The notes: generated by a model not told the origin, from the sequence alone. A DNA stretch of 64,000 nucleotides from Chlorokybus atmophyticus (GCA_009103225.1 RHPI01003369.1:1416395-1480394); one strand, 5' to 3'. Positions 45,655-56,915 are shown, counted from the first letter of the stretch. Program-made: numbers and translations.

Positions 45655-45747
45655 TGTTGAGAACTGGTGATGCGCGTAGTGTGCGTGTATGCGCCTCTCT
45701 TACACAAGTGTGCACACACTAAGGACAACTGCAGCAAGCACGCCAGC

Positions 45748-45749
45748 TA
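45748..45749. repeat. Left TA target duplication of pogo-like element
   Basis: TA precedes CAGTCTACCC at the left end and follows GGGTAGACTG at the right end (48809-48810). Removing the insert restores the LTR sequence CGCCAGCTACAGAGA, comparable with CGCCAACTAAAGAGA in copy A. Confidence 0.88.
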
Positions 45750-48700
45750 CAGTCTACCCTCGCTAAGAGCATTCTGTTCATCCTCAGCCATCTCATGCTC
45801 TTGGCGGGTTTATTCTGTAAGCGTTTATAAGCATAATATGCTATTGACTACCAAGAGCATACACATGCTATTAGCGGGGTCTTGTGTATAATACTTTTTC
45901 GCTTTAGCATAGTGAGCAATGAAGCTCAACAATGCCCATGTTGCTACATTCTTGCTTGAATACCATACAGTTGCGTTGCTATAGTCAGATGAATCCAAAC
46001 AACATTCTTACCATTTGGGTGACATGCAGCCAAGATGCTGCGGTGGTAATGCATTGTGTAATGTACATGTGCTAAGCCTGTCAATGGGCTTGAAATGTGT
46101 TTCAGTGTGTTGACTTTTGTGTGTGATGCAAAGCATGCACACTTGCATGCATGTCTCATGCCTTGAACATAATGAAAGTCACATGTACATCACACATCTC
46201 AGCCACTAGTCATCAACTACAAGAGGGTCTTCGGCCGTTGCGCTGGTGGTGGCTGCGTGTGATGTTGATGCCTCATTGCTCGAGGCAAGAAACGTGCAAG
46301 CGTGTCTGGTGCGAGGAGCCAAATAGCTGATAACAAATTACCACATTGCGAATGTGCTGCAACGCCAACTGTAGATGCTCAGGCATAAAACACTCATTGC
46401 CAGCCACGAAGGCCTCAATACTGTCCAAGTGCTGAAGACACCCGAAGGTCGTCACAACCGGCGGTGCGCACTCATCATCACATGCAATGTGTTATGTGAA
46501 ATTTATGAGAAGGAAAGCTACATACGGTGTGCATGCACGCGTACACACCTTCCGCGTCGGGATCGGCGGTGTCGCCCGGTGGTGGAGTCAGTGCCCCAAC
46601 ACTCATAAAAATGTCCTCGTCACATTGGCTAGCCTCAGTAGGAAGATGATCGTCCGCCTCGACGAACTCGACAGCGGAGAGCATGTGAGCACGTGGAATG
46701 GGCAAACGCTGCATCATCTCACCCATGTCGTGTATCACCGCGTGAATGATGCGCTTGGTGTCGGCGGGAGTGGCCTCATACCATTCCGCGGGGGTAATGC
46801 CAGTCTTCCTCCAACAGTTGGCAATGGCTGTGGCAGTCATCTCGTCCCACGCCTCACGACTCCACATGATGGCTTCACGCATCTGCACCTTCACTTTACT
46901 CAAGTTGAGGGTGGGTCTGCATCATATTGCTAGAAATGATGCTGCACAAGCTTCCGTTTGTACCTGCACATGAAGACCATCAACAACATGATGTACACCA
47001 CAACAAATTCTGACAAACAAGGGGGGTTTGAGGGGCCGGGGCCCCAACCCAGAAACTTTGATATTCTCATAAAGAAAAAGGCTCTGTTTGTTCATAACAC
47101 GGCATGTATTGTGACTTACCTGGCCTTGTATGCAGCGATGATGCCAGCATCCAAAGGTTGGACTCTGGATATAGTGGCCGGGAGAAATAGACACGTTATG
47201 TGGCTTAATGACAACATTTGGAAGCCTTTTTCCAAGCCCTGTTATGCATACACGCAGGCATGCGTTGAGGAGTTGTCCAACAGCAGCAAGATGTGGTTGT
47301 TTTGTAGCTTCATATTTAGATTGAAGGCACACAACCACCGGCTAAAGACCTGTTGCAAGCATCACAACAGCAAGTGATATGCACAATCAATGCATATGCA
47401 GCTGCAAAGGAATGTTGCACATGCACATGCACTCACCCCGGAGTTCATCCAAGCCTTCTTGTTATAGTTGTAGTCAACGCCAATGCGGATTGGCGTCCAA
47501 GTGCTGCCAAAGGACTTCGGACATTTGTAGGTGCCAATGATGAGGATTGGTCGCTTTTCAGAACCGTCAGCATTGACACACAAAACTGCCGTGATTCTGT
47601 CCTTCTCTCGCTTGCCCCCTCTAACTTCCTTCGATGCAACTACTAATGTACAACGCGGACGTGCTCTATAGAACACTCCGCTCTCATCCATATTCCATAC
47701 ATTAATAATGCGATAGTTTGCTAAGATCAAAGGCAATCAACTACGAGCTGCATCCACACCCTCCGCATCTGCATCAGCTGCTTCGCCATACAGAGTTTTG
47801 CCAGCAAATGAATGATGCTTTTTAAAACGGTGCACCCAACCTTGCGAAGCGTTGAACCCTTCTATTCCTAACCGGTTGGCAAAATCCGATGCTTTCTCCA
47901 TCAACAATGCATCAGTGATCAACGCATTGCGTGCTCTGGCCTATGCAAACGACTCATACAATCCATCCTCTAACTTGGGATGAGCCCCAATCCGCATCCT
48001 TTTGTATTTGGCCGCATGCTTGCCACCCACAACCCACCCAACACATTGGCTATTTGCTGTCGCTGTTTGTTGAGAAGTTTGGAGAGCGAACTCTGCTTGA
48101 TAGTGAACTTCAACTTAGTTCTAACAATAGCAACCAAGTCCGCTTTCTTAAGACCTTCATTGGCGTCACACAACCCAAGGATGCGCTACTTGTCTTTTAG
48201 AGGAAGGTTATAACGCTTGATTTGTGCGGCCATGCGGACCTACAACAACGATGACACACTACATTACTGTTTGTACATACACAATCACACACTGCATGTA
48301 CGTGCATGCACTGCATGTGCATTGCAAACCCTTACTTGTTGTGCGCCGCCAGCAGCGGCGCTGCGACAGCCGTGACCAGCTAGCCGCCCTACAAATTGAG
48401 CGGCATGCCCATCAACTATACCCCGCCCGCCATTGCTGCCCCAACCTGCGTCTCCTCACCGCCGTTGCTGCCCCCAGCCTGCGTCTCCTCACCGTCGTTG
48501 CTGCCGTCCGAAGTGGCGGCGGTGATGCTTTGCAATGCTAAGTTACATTAAGATACAGTGATTTACATGCATCACGCCCATCATGCTCATCATGCTGTGC
48601 GCCGTATGCATCACACTTGCACCCCCCCGATACAAGCATATCCTCACTTAAACTTACGATTTTTTCAAGGAAAAAAGATATGCTCTTTGCGGTTGGTCAT

Positions 48701-48808
48701 ATTCTCTGAAGACGCGTAATTTGCCTTTTAAACGCTTAAATATCTCATTTTTTATGATATTAACGGGGTTATTCTCTTGAAACAAATTCCCTTGGCGGGG
48801 GTAGACTG
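45750..48808 (-). mobile_element. Tc1/mariner superfamily, pogo/Tigger-like DNA transposon, 3,059 bp
   Basis: Terminal inverted repeats read CAGTCTACCCTCGCTAAG at the left and, on the opposite strand, CAGTCTACCCCCGCCAAG at the right, and weaken after about 20 bp. The target duplication is TA. Related GGCGGG/ATTAGCGGGG words are repeated just inside both ends. It encodes one minus-strand pogo-type transposase, now with stops. The insertion lies inside a copia LTR, so it is younger than copia copy B. Confidence 0.9.
46320..48233 (-). pseudogene. Pogo/Tigger-like transposase (CENP-B-type HTH plus DDE domain), degenerate
   Basis: Starts MAAQIKRYNLPLKDK at 48233 and meets an in-frame stop at once. 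GLKKADLVAIVRTKL and IKQSSLSKLLNKQ form the first helix-turn-helix; a CENP-B-type domain (47922-47737) has KASDFANRLGIEGF and GWVHRFKKHH. The DDE_1 core gives NVWNMDESGVFYRARP (first Asp) and KDRITAVLCVNADGSEKRP (47736-47440). LLDNSSTH (second Asp) and VQPLDAGIIAAYKA (third acidic position) come at 47290-47120. IANCWRKTGITPAEWYE lies in 46903-46560, and a short acidic tail follows to about 46330. One stop lies between the second and third acidic motifs, and introns are likely at GTAAGT after AAYKA and before the tail. It is unlikely to be active. Confidence 0.85.
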
Positions 48809-48810
48809 TA

Positions 48811-49039
48811 CAGAGAATGTGCGACCCATTGTATTAAGCAGTATACAGTGTCTTAAATACTATGCTACTAAGCATTAATCAAAGTTAACACTAGTCAACG
48901 GTCCAAGTCAATAATCAAAGTTAAAGTTGACCATGGTTGACCATAACGGCCATAACTCTTATAACTTGCGTAACTATCATGGTTAAGCTGATCGTACCAA
49001 CCACATGTAGGCACCTATACATGTACCTCAACCTATAAC
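48811..49039 (-). repeat. Copia copy B, second part of the split 3' LTR
   Basis: Resumes the LTR at the base after the TA duplication. It is more diverged than the LTRs of copy A and has lost several TTGAC words. Confidence 0.8.
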
Positions 49040-50011
49040 CTTGAACACGAGGTGGAGGCATTCCTTAAGGACAAGCTGGTGGGAAGTGTGCGCAAGTACT
49101 TTGCGAAGTGGCTCGGCCATGCGATGCACGAGGCGACATACGAACCCAAGGAGAGCTTCACCGATGCCAATTAGTTTTGCAAGAGTACAAGGGCAGTACA
49201 AGGCACTCTTTAGCTTCAAGAACGAAGCTCCCCCAGGAGGGAAGGGGTGTAACAGCATAGAGCGTTTTCTATATCTTAGTGTACATAAAGCACTTGCTGT
49301 GCCTTTGTTGCTGGCTTAATGAAGACTACTGTAAAGCTTTCTGAGGCCCTTTTTTGCACCGGCTTGGCTGCAGCGCGCAATTGCGCCTGCAACCCACCTA
49401 GTGACAGCTGCTTGTCAACGATGAGACCTACTGCTAGGGCAGCTATAACGGCTTTGTTGACTAGCCCCGCGCTATGCACTGCCAAATAATGCGGACTCCA
49501 AAGTCAGATGCCGACATGTGACACCAAGGGGCACATGGTGTGACGCGGATTGCACAGTGCGCCAACTCGATGCAAGTGGCAGCAGCCTGCGCGTGGACTT
49601 GTCCTTTTGATGTGATAGTAAATAAGTTGCCTGATACAAAGCTGCTACTTCATGGTGCTTGTATAATAGGAAAACCCTTTGTTTAGTACCAACTTTAGCT
49701 TTCTGCTTTTTATTGTAAGTATGCTGGTGTATGCCCGAGAGCGTCGTGATACAATACACATTCCTGCATTCGTGCTTGGCGTGAGAAGCAGTAGTGTTGT
49801 GTGCGTGTGCCTACTCAATGTGTTGCTCCCACGGACTTGATGCTTGTGTTCATGACACCATCCTTCTCCTCGTGCTGCCAAAAGGCTAGCAGTAACTCTC
49901 GCAGACCTTTGTGTCTGCGACCTCCGTCTACGCATGTCCTTCACGCGCCCTTGCAGTGGGAGAGGACGGACGAACACCATCCACTGCAACTCCTTGAGGT
50001 CCTCACCAATG

Positions 50012-50799
50012 CTAGAAAGCAATTGCCATCGTGGCGTGCTCCTCCTTGGTTGCCTCATCGTGGATCCTCATCTGACACCCGCATATAAAGTGGCCCTTCA
50101 TCTTGCAGTAGTGACACTCTTTGTTACGTGATGGCTTCCCACCATTTGCTTTGCTCCTGCTTCGTGTGTGTTGAGAAGATAAGGCAGCAAGTGCAATAGG
50201 TTCTCCACCATTCTCTATCTCCTGAACATCCAACTTGCCTTCCACAGCTAGCAGCTTAGGCACTACATCAGCAAACTTCAAAACCACATCTGAAGATTCC
50301 AGTACAGTTGCTAGCGTAGCAAAGCTCCTTCCTAAGCCAGCTAAGACTGCCCACATCACCTCCTCTTCCTTCACATTGTGGCCCACTGCTGCAAGGTCTG
50401 ACCAAAGCTCCCTTGCACGCGAGATGTACTTCTGGATTGGCTCTTTGTGCTCCATCTCCAGAAGTGTCAGCTTGCGTCTTAGCTGCAACTTGCGCGAGTT
50501 GCTATTGGCCTTGAAGAGGGTGTCGAAGACCTCCCACACCTCACGTCCAGTCTTGCAATCCGCAATGAGGGGGAGATGGAAGTCTTTAATGTGCAAGCCT
50601 TTCAGCACAAAAGCTGATTGTGAGTTCTCTGTTCTGGTACCAGCATCACCTGTTCTTGGCCGCAATGATGTGGAGGAGGTGGGGTCAACAAAACTCCAGA
50701 GCTTCTTGCGGATCAGCACCAACTTCATTTTCAGCGATCATGAAGCGTATTGTTGTGCAGATCAAGGGACTCGATGGGCATCCTATCTGTGTCAGCCAT
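50012..50799 (-). pseudogene. gag: Copia-type gag (copy B), frameshifted near its start
   Basis: Very similar to the intact gag of copy A, including the zinc knuckle CHYCKMKGHFICGCQ, whose second cysteine-side residues differ. A 2-nt insertion about 60 bases after the start codon (50799) shifts the frame, so the N-terminal residues MADTDRMPIESLDLHN are separated from the rest, which is open from 50728 to 50012. Confidence 0.85.
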
Positions 50800-50908
50800 T
50801 GCTTGCTACATAATAGTACAACTCACCCTCTCCCCAAGAATACTATACTAGTAGGTGCCTATGCTTAACACTTTTTCTCACTAGCACAAGTGATCACACA
50901 AGCGAGTG

Positions 50909-50921
50909 TGGGCCCATAACC
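50909..50921 (-). promoter_or_regulatory. Copia copy B primer-binding site (initiator tRNA-Met half)
   Basis: GGTTATGGGCCCA in element orientation, identical to copy A. Confidence 0.85.
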
Positions 50922-51270
50922 TGTTGAGAACTAGTGATGCGTATTACACATAATTGTGCACACATTAAGGACAAGTGCAGCAAGCACGCCAATTATAAAG
51001 ACAATATGCGACCCATTGTATTAAGCAGTATACAGTGTCTTATATACTTTGCTACTAAGCACTAGTCACCTCAGGTCAAAGTCAACACTAGTCAACACTA
51101 GTCAATGGTTAAAGTCAATGGTCAAAGTCAAAGTTGACCATTGTTGACCATAACTGACATAACTCCCATAACTCTCGTAACTCTGTAACTATGACTATAA
51201 CGGTTAAGCTGATTGTACCAATACTACATGTAGGCGCCGCCTATACATGTACTTTCTACAATCTATAACA
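50922..51270 (-). repeat. Copia copy B, 5' LTR
   Basis: 349 bp. It is shorter than in copy A because of small deletions near the TG end. It abuts DIRS-like intron sequence at 51271. Confidence 0.85.
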
Positions 51271-51673
51271 TTTAAAGCACATGTGTAGGACAAGCATGAG
51301 GGTGCGAACTTGACTCGTGAAAACATGCACATGCGTGCATCATTGGCCTTATGAAGGTGTGGGCTCGTCATCTATGTAGAGGTATCCAAACAGATACCCA
51401 TTCATCTATTTGCATCCAGTTGTTGCGCATCCCTCCTCCCCTCGCATCGGGTGGGGGGGGACGGCCCGCACTTAACACCTTTGCTTGTCCACCTCTGTAT
51501 TCACATCATGACTATTCATATATTACGGTAAGAGGGACAAGAGGTTTGCATTTGCATTAGCATGTGGGGGGTGGTGACGTCAATGTGGGTGCGCCTGGCG
51601 TTAAACCCAGGGGCTCAGAGCCTATGCATGAATGCCCGCAACCAGCGTTGCTTACATGTGCTTGATGCACCAG
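51271..51673 (+). repeat. DIRS-like 411-nt intron segment, separate plus-oriented copy
   Basis: Matches the segment at 63332-63742, including the C-rich/G-rich tract (about 51428-51460) and the 3' junction CACCAG followed by CATTG. Beyond 51678 the sequence switches to reverse-transcriptase sequence in the opposite direction, so two oppositely oriented DIRS fragments meet here. Its left side is cut by copia copy B. Confidence 0.75.
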
Positions 51674-51679
51674 CATTGC

Positions 51680-52400
51680 AAGTCTCTGAGCAAACCATCG
51701 CACTTCTTGCCGGGGACATAAACAGTGCCAGCGTGTGTATCCCACACAAAGCCGAGGAATGATGACTAAGCTGAGCACAATCTGCGCCTTGGTGTTGATC
51801 ACCAGCCCGCACCATGCTGCATCCGCTTGCACAATGCAGGGGGTGCAGGCATGCTCCGCCTTGGAGCGAGCAGCAAATAGGAAGTCATCAATATATGGCA
51901 ATACGTGAATGCCCTGCACACGCCAATGGCGCACCAATTGCTTTATAACCTTCATAAACACAAAGCAAGCCGTGCTCACCCCAAATGGCAACGAGCAAGA
52001 GTCGAAGACTTTGCCCGCAAACAAGAACCCCTGGTAGCCACAACAGGCGGGCTGGATGTCCACATGATGATAGCCGGACTTCAAATCCGTAAAGAACAAC
52101 CAATCCTCAGGTTGCAGCAAGTTCGGGATGCTGCGTACATCCTTATACTTGAACGGCGTGTTCACCATGTAGGAGCTAACATAGCGCAAGTCGACAATGA
52201 GGCGCAACGTGCGGCCATGGTCGACCACATTGAGTGGGCTCACCACGAGGGGGGTGTCACACACTCTTGTGCGGACCCACTATGCTTTAGGTTGGCAATG
52301 GCAGCTGCAGTGAAGCCTGCAAAGTCGTGCACACCCTTGTGGTTGGTGAATGCCCTTGGTGGTGGTGGGTCTTGAGCCCATGGTAGCTTGTACCCATACT
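51680..52400 (-). pseudogene. DIRS-like reverse transcriptase fragment
   Basis: Minus-strand RT with motifs RAFTNHKGVHDFAGFTAAAI, PLVVSPLNVVDHGRTLRLIV, DLRYVSSYMV, DWLFFTDLKSGYHHVDIQPA, SLPFGVSTACFVF and the active site YIDDFLFAARSK. One frame then gives FLGFVWDTHAGTVYVPA. KSGYHH with PFGLSTA-like and YIDD motifs is typical of DIRS/tyrosine-recombinase retroelements such as those of volvocine algae. Upstream to about 52560 the frame continues with breaks (WVKYGYKLPWA, DALPAWREF). The RNase H part and any tyrosine recombinase are missing. Confidence 0.8.
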
Positions 52401-52564
52401 TCACCCATGAGAGCACTATATAAGACTATCAGAATTCACGCCATGCTGGCAGGGCATCACGCAGGTGATGACAAATAGGACCCCTCGACATTGAGGTTGG
52501 CAGAAACGCGAGCAAACTCATGGTTCTTTATCCAGTCATGAACAAGGTCCTCCTCCGTGCTAGT

Positions 52565-52960
52565 ATAGGCCACTGCACACGACCACAGTTTCCTCAACAA
52601 TGGAGCTCAGCAAGAGCCTCAACGGCATGGCGACCGGAAAACGACCACAACTTGTGCAAACAGTGTTGAAATTAGGTTTTATTTTGCTCGGCACAACGCT
52701 ATCTGCGTCAATGTGATGGTTACAACATGTTTCATTCCCACTCGTCCTGTTTAGGGATGTTTTGAGACCCCTAGCAAAAGTTACGAGCAAAATAGCGATA
52801 TTTTTGGTACTAGATCAATAATCCAACACTTTCATTCACCCAGCTCTCATGTTAATTCATCAAAGCAACAGTTGCAACCGCAGACTAGCGTCCCATCGGG
52901 CTATAGCATCAACGAGTGCAAGTGTACAGCTACTAGGCTGTCACAACAGCTACAAAGCTG
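52565..52960. other. Unassigned insert between DIRS-like gag and RT
   Basis: Short minus-strand frame (52790-52560) and low-complexity DNA unrelated to the other DIRS copies in the window. Nothing recognised. Confidence 0.4.
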
Positions 52961-53156
52961 CGCTACCAAACTAGTGGCCGCCACGGCCGGCTGAGGGCTT
53001 ACGGCAATAGGCTCGCAAGTGCCCCAGCTCCCCACAGTTGCAGCAAGTGCGGGAGTTGCGGTGGCCCCCCGTAGACGTGGCTTGAGACTGCATAGGAGCG
53101 GTCCTGTAACTGGTATGCCCCGCTTCAGTTGCATAGAACCCAGAGTAGCGGGGGGG

Positions 53157-53240
53157 NNNNNNNNNNNNNNNNNNNNNNNNNNNNNNNNNNNNNNNNNNNN
53201 NNNNNNNNNNNNNNNNNNNNNNNNNNNNNNNNNNNNNNNN
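53157..53240. other. Assembly gap (84 N) in a G homopolymer
   Basis: Flanked by six G on the left and 34 G on the right. The homologous position of copy D (63964-63971) is a run of eight or nine C in gag. The run has apparently expanded here and defeated sequencing. Confidence 0.95.
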
Positions 53241-53275
<35 letters not shown>

Positions 53276-53481
53276 ACTGACCCACCCCTTGTTGGGAGTG
53301 TAGGCCACCTTTGCCTCCAGCTTGGGCTGCGCCGCAGCCGCCTCCTTGATTGCCTTCTTAAGGCACTTTGCCTCTGCATCATCCGTAGCTAGAAAGTATC
53401 TCGTAAGCTCCTCCACCACCTTCCAACTATGCTTGTTGGCCACTTTCACATGGTGGAACTGCTAGCACACCTTGTCAAATG

Positions 53482-53892
53482 CTGGTGCACATAGCACATG
53501 TGAGCAACGCTGGTTGCGGGCGTTCATGCATAAGCTCAGAGCCCTTGGGTTTGGCGCAAGGCGCACCCACATTCATATCACCATCTTCCACATGCAAATG
53601 CAAATACAACCTGCTGTGCCTTTACCTTGTAAATAGTCATTATGTAAATACAGAGGTGGACACGCAAGGGTGTTGAGTGCGGACCCTCCCCCCCCACCGG
53701 ACATGGGGGGAGGAGGGATGCGGGACAAGTGTATTTATATAGATGACTGTGTACCTATACATGCCTTTACATCGGCAACGGGCCAGCCTTTATAAGGCTC
53801 ATGATAATCGCATGTGCGTGTGTGCGTGGGTAAAGCCCGCACCCTCATATATTCCTACATGTATGCACGTGCTCAACAAAGAAGGAGCCCAC
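53482..53892 (-). other. Intron-like segment of DIRS-like gag, copy C (411 nt)
   Basis: Begins GTGGGCT, ends CACCAG, and contains many stops. Exactly as long as the homologous segment of copy D. The C-rich/G-rich tract is at about 53685-53725. Confidence 0.7.
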
Positions 53893-54599
53893 CTTTTATG
53901 TTCTCTTTGCGGCCTTTGATGAAGTAAGGATCATCGGCGAGGTGAGCGGGTACACGGTTGAAGGAAGCAGCCGCCGAGGCAATGTACGCCGCCACGTCGT
54001 TATGTTGCCTAGCCCGCCTCTTCATGTTCTCCTTCCAAGGGACAGCGGGATCGTTAAAGCGCGTGGCCAACACCTCCGCACGAGCATTGGGTGTGGTGGA
54101 GTCGCCTTTGTCGCGGCGAAAGATGCTCACGAGCAGTGGGTGGTTGGGCTTGTCACTGGGCTTATCGCTAGGGATGGCGGGCGCCTTCTCACTCTTAAAG
54201 CGCATGTTCTCCGCCTCCAACTCCTCCAACCTCCTTGCCATGGCCTCTGTGGGTGTCATGAACGGGGTGGAAGCGTTGGAGAGCGGGCTCGCTCCCTCTT
54301 CTTACGCTTGTAAGTGATGAAGGGCGGGTCCACATCGTCCTGCTCCTCCTTGCCGCCACCATCACCCTCCTTATTTACCTCCTCCTCTCCCCTCCCCATG
54401 GGGGGGCGCACCTCTCCCTTTTCCCTCGCCGCTCTCCTCTCCTCCTCCTCACTCATGGTGTGTCAATGCGGACTTGTAGCTCGCGCCAACCTATTGGCGG
54501 CAAGCCTAGCCGCCACGGCCGTGGCTTCCACGCCGTTTCCACCATCAAGGGCACTTGCTTGCGCCCGGATTTGAGGCATAGTGGAAGGCCGATCCTCCC

Positions 54600-54820
54600 C
54601 TACCTCCTCACCACACCCGTCACCCAAGCCAAGGATGGCGCCGCCGTGAAAGGGTTTTAAGTAACTAGATAAGGAGCTTGAGACTCACAACTCACGCTTG
54701 GTGAATGCTTGTGCCCCCAAGTGCCCAAGGCACTAAGGGCACAAGAGTCTCATAACTCATTAACGAGTTCTTGAGTTCGTGGGCGCGTACTTCATGCGCT
54801 TCATGAACACATATAAGTTA
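54600..54820 (-). repeat. DIRS-like copy C 5'-terminal region
   Basis: Reverse-oriented counterpart of 62413-62640. Contains the CTTGTGCCC/GGGCACAAG inverted pair and the ACTCATTAACGAGTT palindrome. Confidence 0.75.
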
Positions 54821-54879
54821 ATGGATGTGGCGCATACGGGTGGAACTACCATACAATTCTCTTTGTTGTTGACATGCTT

Positions 54880-55690
54880 GTGTGTTACACTTGGTGTTCC
54901 CCTAATGTGAGTGTTTTTATGAGGCAGGGCGCATACATGCACACTAGTTTTCAACATCTTTTGGCGGCCGTGGGCGAAGTTGGCATCATTGGCAAGGTGC
55001 GCGGGCACACGGTTACAGGAGCTCACCGCCGCGCCGAGGTAAGCTGCCGCATCCACATGTTGCCTAGCCCGCCTTTTTTTTTTTTATGTTTTTTTTATTC
55101 TTCTCCTCAGGGATCGTGAGCTCGCTACAATGGTTGCACATTGCCTCCACCCGAGCATTGGGAATTAAAGACGGTCATGGCAAATGATGCTCACACATAG
55201 TGGGGGGGTGTGCACCAGCTCGTCCACTACCTACCAATCATGCTTGTTTGCCACTTTCACGGAGTGGAATTGCTTACACATCTCCTTCAATGCTGCGCAC
55301 AGAGCACACATGAGCAACACACATTGCATGTTCATTCGGGCCCAAAGCCACCGGGTCTAGCGCCAAGCGCACCCGCAACCCATTCCCATACCTACCATGT
55401 GCATATGCGCATGCAAATGCAAATAGTGCTCTGTTGTGCTTATTACCTTAATGTGATGTGGTCATTATGCAAATACAGTGGTGAGCATGCAAGGGGGCTA
55501 GGTGCGGGCCCTCCCCCCCCCTGGATGCGGGGGGAGGATAGATGCTGAACAATGCATCTCGTGCATCTTTATAGTCAATGAAGCAGCGTCTTTATACGGC
55601 CCACAAAGCACGCATGTGTAAATGGGCATGGACAAAGTCCGCACCCACATGATGGTGTTCCAACGATACTCGTGCACACACGTGGTGAAA
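54880..55690 (-). pseudogene. gag: Rearranged DIRS-like gag remnants (exon 2 start, intron, exon 1 end)
   Basis: An intron-like copy (about 55690-55293) ends in GCGCAG and is followed by CATTGAAGGAGATGTG and QFHSVKVANKHDW-stop, i.e. the start of exon 2. Further down the minus strand, 55140-54950 encodes an exon 1 end (AAVSSCNRVPAHLANDANFA then HGRQKMLK). The order is scrambled relative to copies C and D, so this is an internally rearranged relic. Confidence 0.65.
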
Positions 55691-55738
55691 GTACGCGCAG
55701 CTTCTTGCGGATTGGTCATCAACGTCAAAGCATAAGCG

Positions 55739-55990
55739 GTGTTCAACCATGTCGCTATCCTTGGCTATGTGTGGGATATACACCCTGGCGTGGTACATAT
55801 TCCCAGCGACAAGAGGGATGGTTGGCTCAGCGTTGTGCAGCGTGCCCTTAGTGATAAGCGCCACATATTAGTAAGATTGTTGGCTAGAAAGTATGGCAAG
55901 CTACACTTTATGTTCGTTGTGTTGGGTCCTGCAGTTAAACTACTCATGAGAAGAGACACATGACGTATAATTGAAACACGCCACACTTGA
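55739..55990 (+). pseudogene. DIRS-like RT/RNase H fragment
   Basis: Plus-strand frame with LGYVWDIHPGVVHIPSDKRD followed by RLLARKYGKLHFMFVVLGPA and VKLLMRRD. This is the segment after the RT active site in DIRS-type pol. Opposite in orientation to the gag remnants beside it. Confidence 0.7.
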
Positions 55991-56405
55991 AGTTTACACG
56001 TGTGGCTACAAGACCATCTTCATGAGCTTTGTGTGGCGCCCATATGGCCTTCGGTGTAGTTAGGCATTGTGCAGTTTATAGATGCTAGCGATACTGACTA
56101 GGGGCTGATGCGCCATGGTACAAGTATTCACATGGCTACAAGCACATTTTAACAGCCGCTAAGTGCCTGACTTTATCTACATACCGCGAGCTATTAGGCT
56201 GTGAGTGTCAACTACTTGTTGTGGAGGAAGAGCTGTGCTATTGAATGGTGTGCTCTACCATGGCAATTCCCGCAATGTACTACATCATGCACAAAGGGGC
56301 AATGAAGCCGCGCACTTGCAACAAGTGACATGTATAGCCTCTTATATTGCCACTAGTATTGCATATTACTTGATTACCATATAAGCTAAGTGAGCAGGCG
56401 GACAA
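55991..56405. other. Unassigned stretch before copia copy E
   Basis: Probable continuation of the DIRS-like pol remnant, but no motif is clear after about 56030. Confidence 0.4.
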
Positions 56406-56794
56406 TGTTAAAAGTTATAGGTTGTTTAAGGTACATGTATAGGCGGCACCTACACATAGTTGGTACAATCAGCTTAACCTTGACAGTTACGGGAGTTACA
56501 AGAGTTATATAGGATCAATGGCAGTTGTAGTCAACCATGGTCACCATTGGCTTTGACTGTTGACTTTGACCGTTGATGAGTATTAACTAGTGTTGACTTT
56601 GATTGGAGTAAACTTAAGTTGCCTAGTGCTTAGTAGCATAATATGTAAGACATTGTATGCTGCTTAATATAATGGGTCGCATAATGTCTCTATAGTCGGC
56701 GTGCTTGCTGCACTTGTCCTTTGTGTGTGCACACTTGTATGTGAGAGGCGCATACACACACATTGGGCGCATCACTTGTTGTCTATACCTAGTA
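56406..56794 (+). repeat. Copia copy E, 5' LTR
   Basis: 389 bp. Contains the degenerate TTGAC array in element orientation and ends just before the primer-binding site. Confidence 0.85.
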
Positions 56795-56807
56795 GGTTAT
56801 GGGCCCA
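56795..56807 (+). promoter_or_regulatory. Copia copy E primer-binding site (initiator tRNA-Met half)
   Basis: GGTTATGGGCCCA, perfect match to copies A and B. Confidence 0.85.
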
Positions 56808-56915
56808 CACTCGCTTATATGATTGCGTATGCTAGTGAGAAAAAGTGTTGAGCATAGGAGCCTACTAGTAGATGTTCGTTGGGAAAGGGTGAATTGTACA
56901 ATTGCGTAGCAAGCA

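Larger units (their letters stand above)
45655..51270 (-). mobile_element. Copia copy B (gag-only family), one LTR split by a pogo-like element
   Basis: The LTR at the low-coordinate end is in two pieces, 45655-45749 and 48809-49039, separated by the nested pogo-like transposon. The opposite LTR is 50922-51270. The primer-binding site is 50909-50921. Internal DNA includes a broken gag (50012-50799) plus a roughly 760-bp segment at 49040-49810 absent from copy A. Copy B also lacks about 360 bp that copy A has near 41210-41573. No target duplication is seen. Confidence 0.75.
52970..54574 (-). pseudogene. gag: DIRS-like Gag (copy C), two exons around a 411-nt intron-like segment
   Basis: Exon 1 runs from about 54574 to 53893. 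An acidic MSEEEERRAAREKGEVRPPM stretch precedes TYKRKKRERARSP, then MTPTEAMARRLEELEAENMR (coiled coil) and FNRVPAHLADDPYF ending in KGRKENIK. Exon 2 starts at 53481 with QFHHVKVANKHSWKVVEELT, continues through a Pro-run at the N gap and ends with the zinc knuckle CCNCGELGHLRAYC and SAGRGGH-stop. The two exons join in frame only if 53892-53482 is removed, and the joined frame has a TAG six codons into exon 2. The upstream exon has small frameshifts. The same layout is in copy D. Confidence 0.75.

Noticed and set aside
52560-52790. Minus-strand frame between DIRS gag and RT as a gene
   Set aside because: Not present in other DIRS copies, has no motif and is bounded by decayed sequence.
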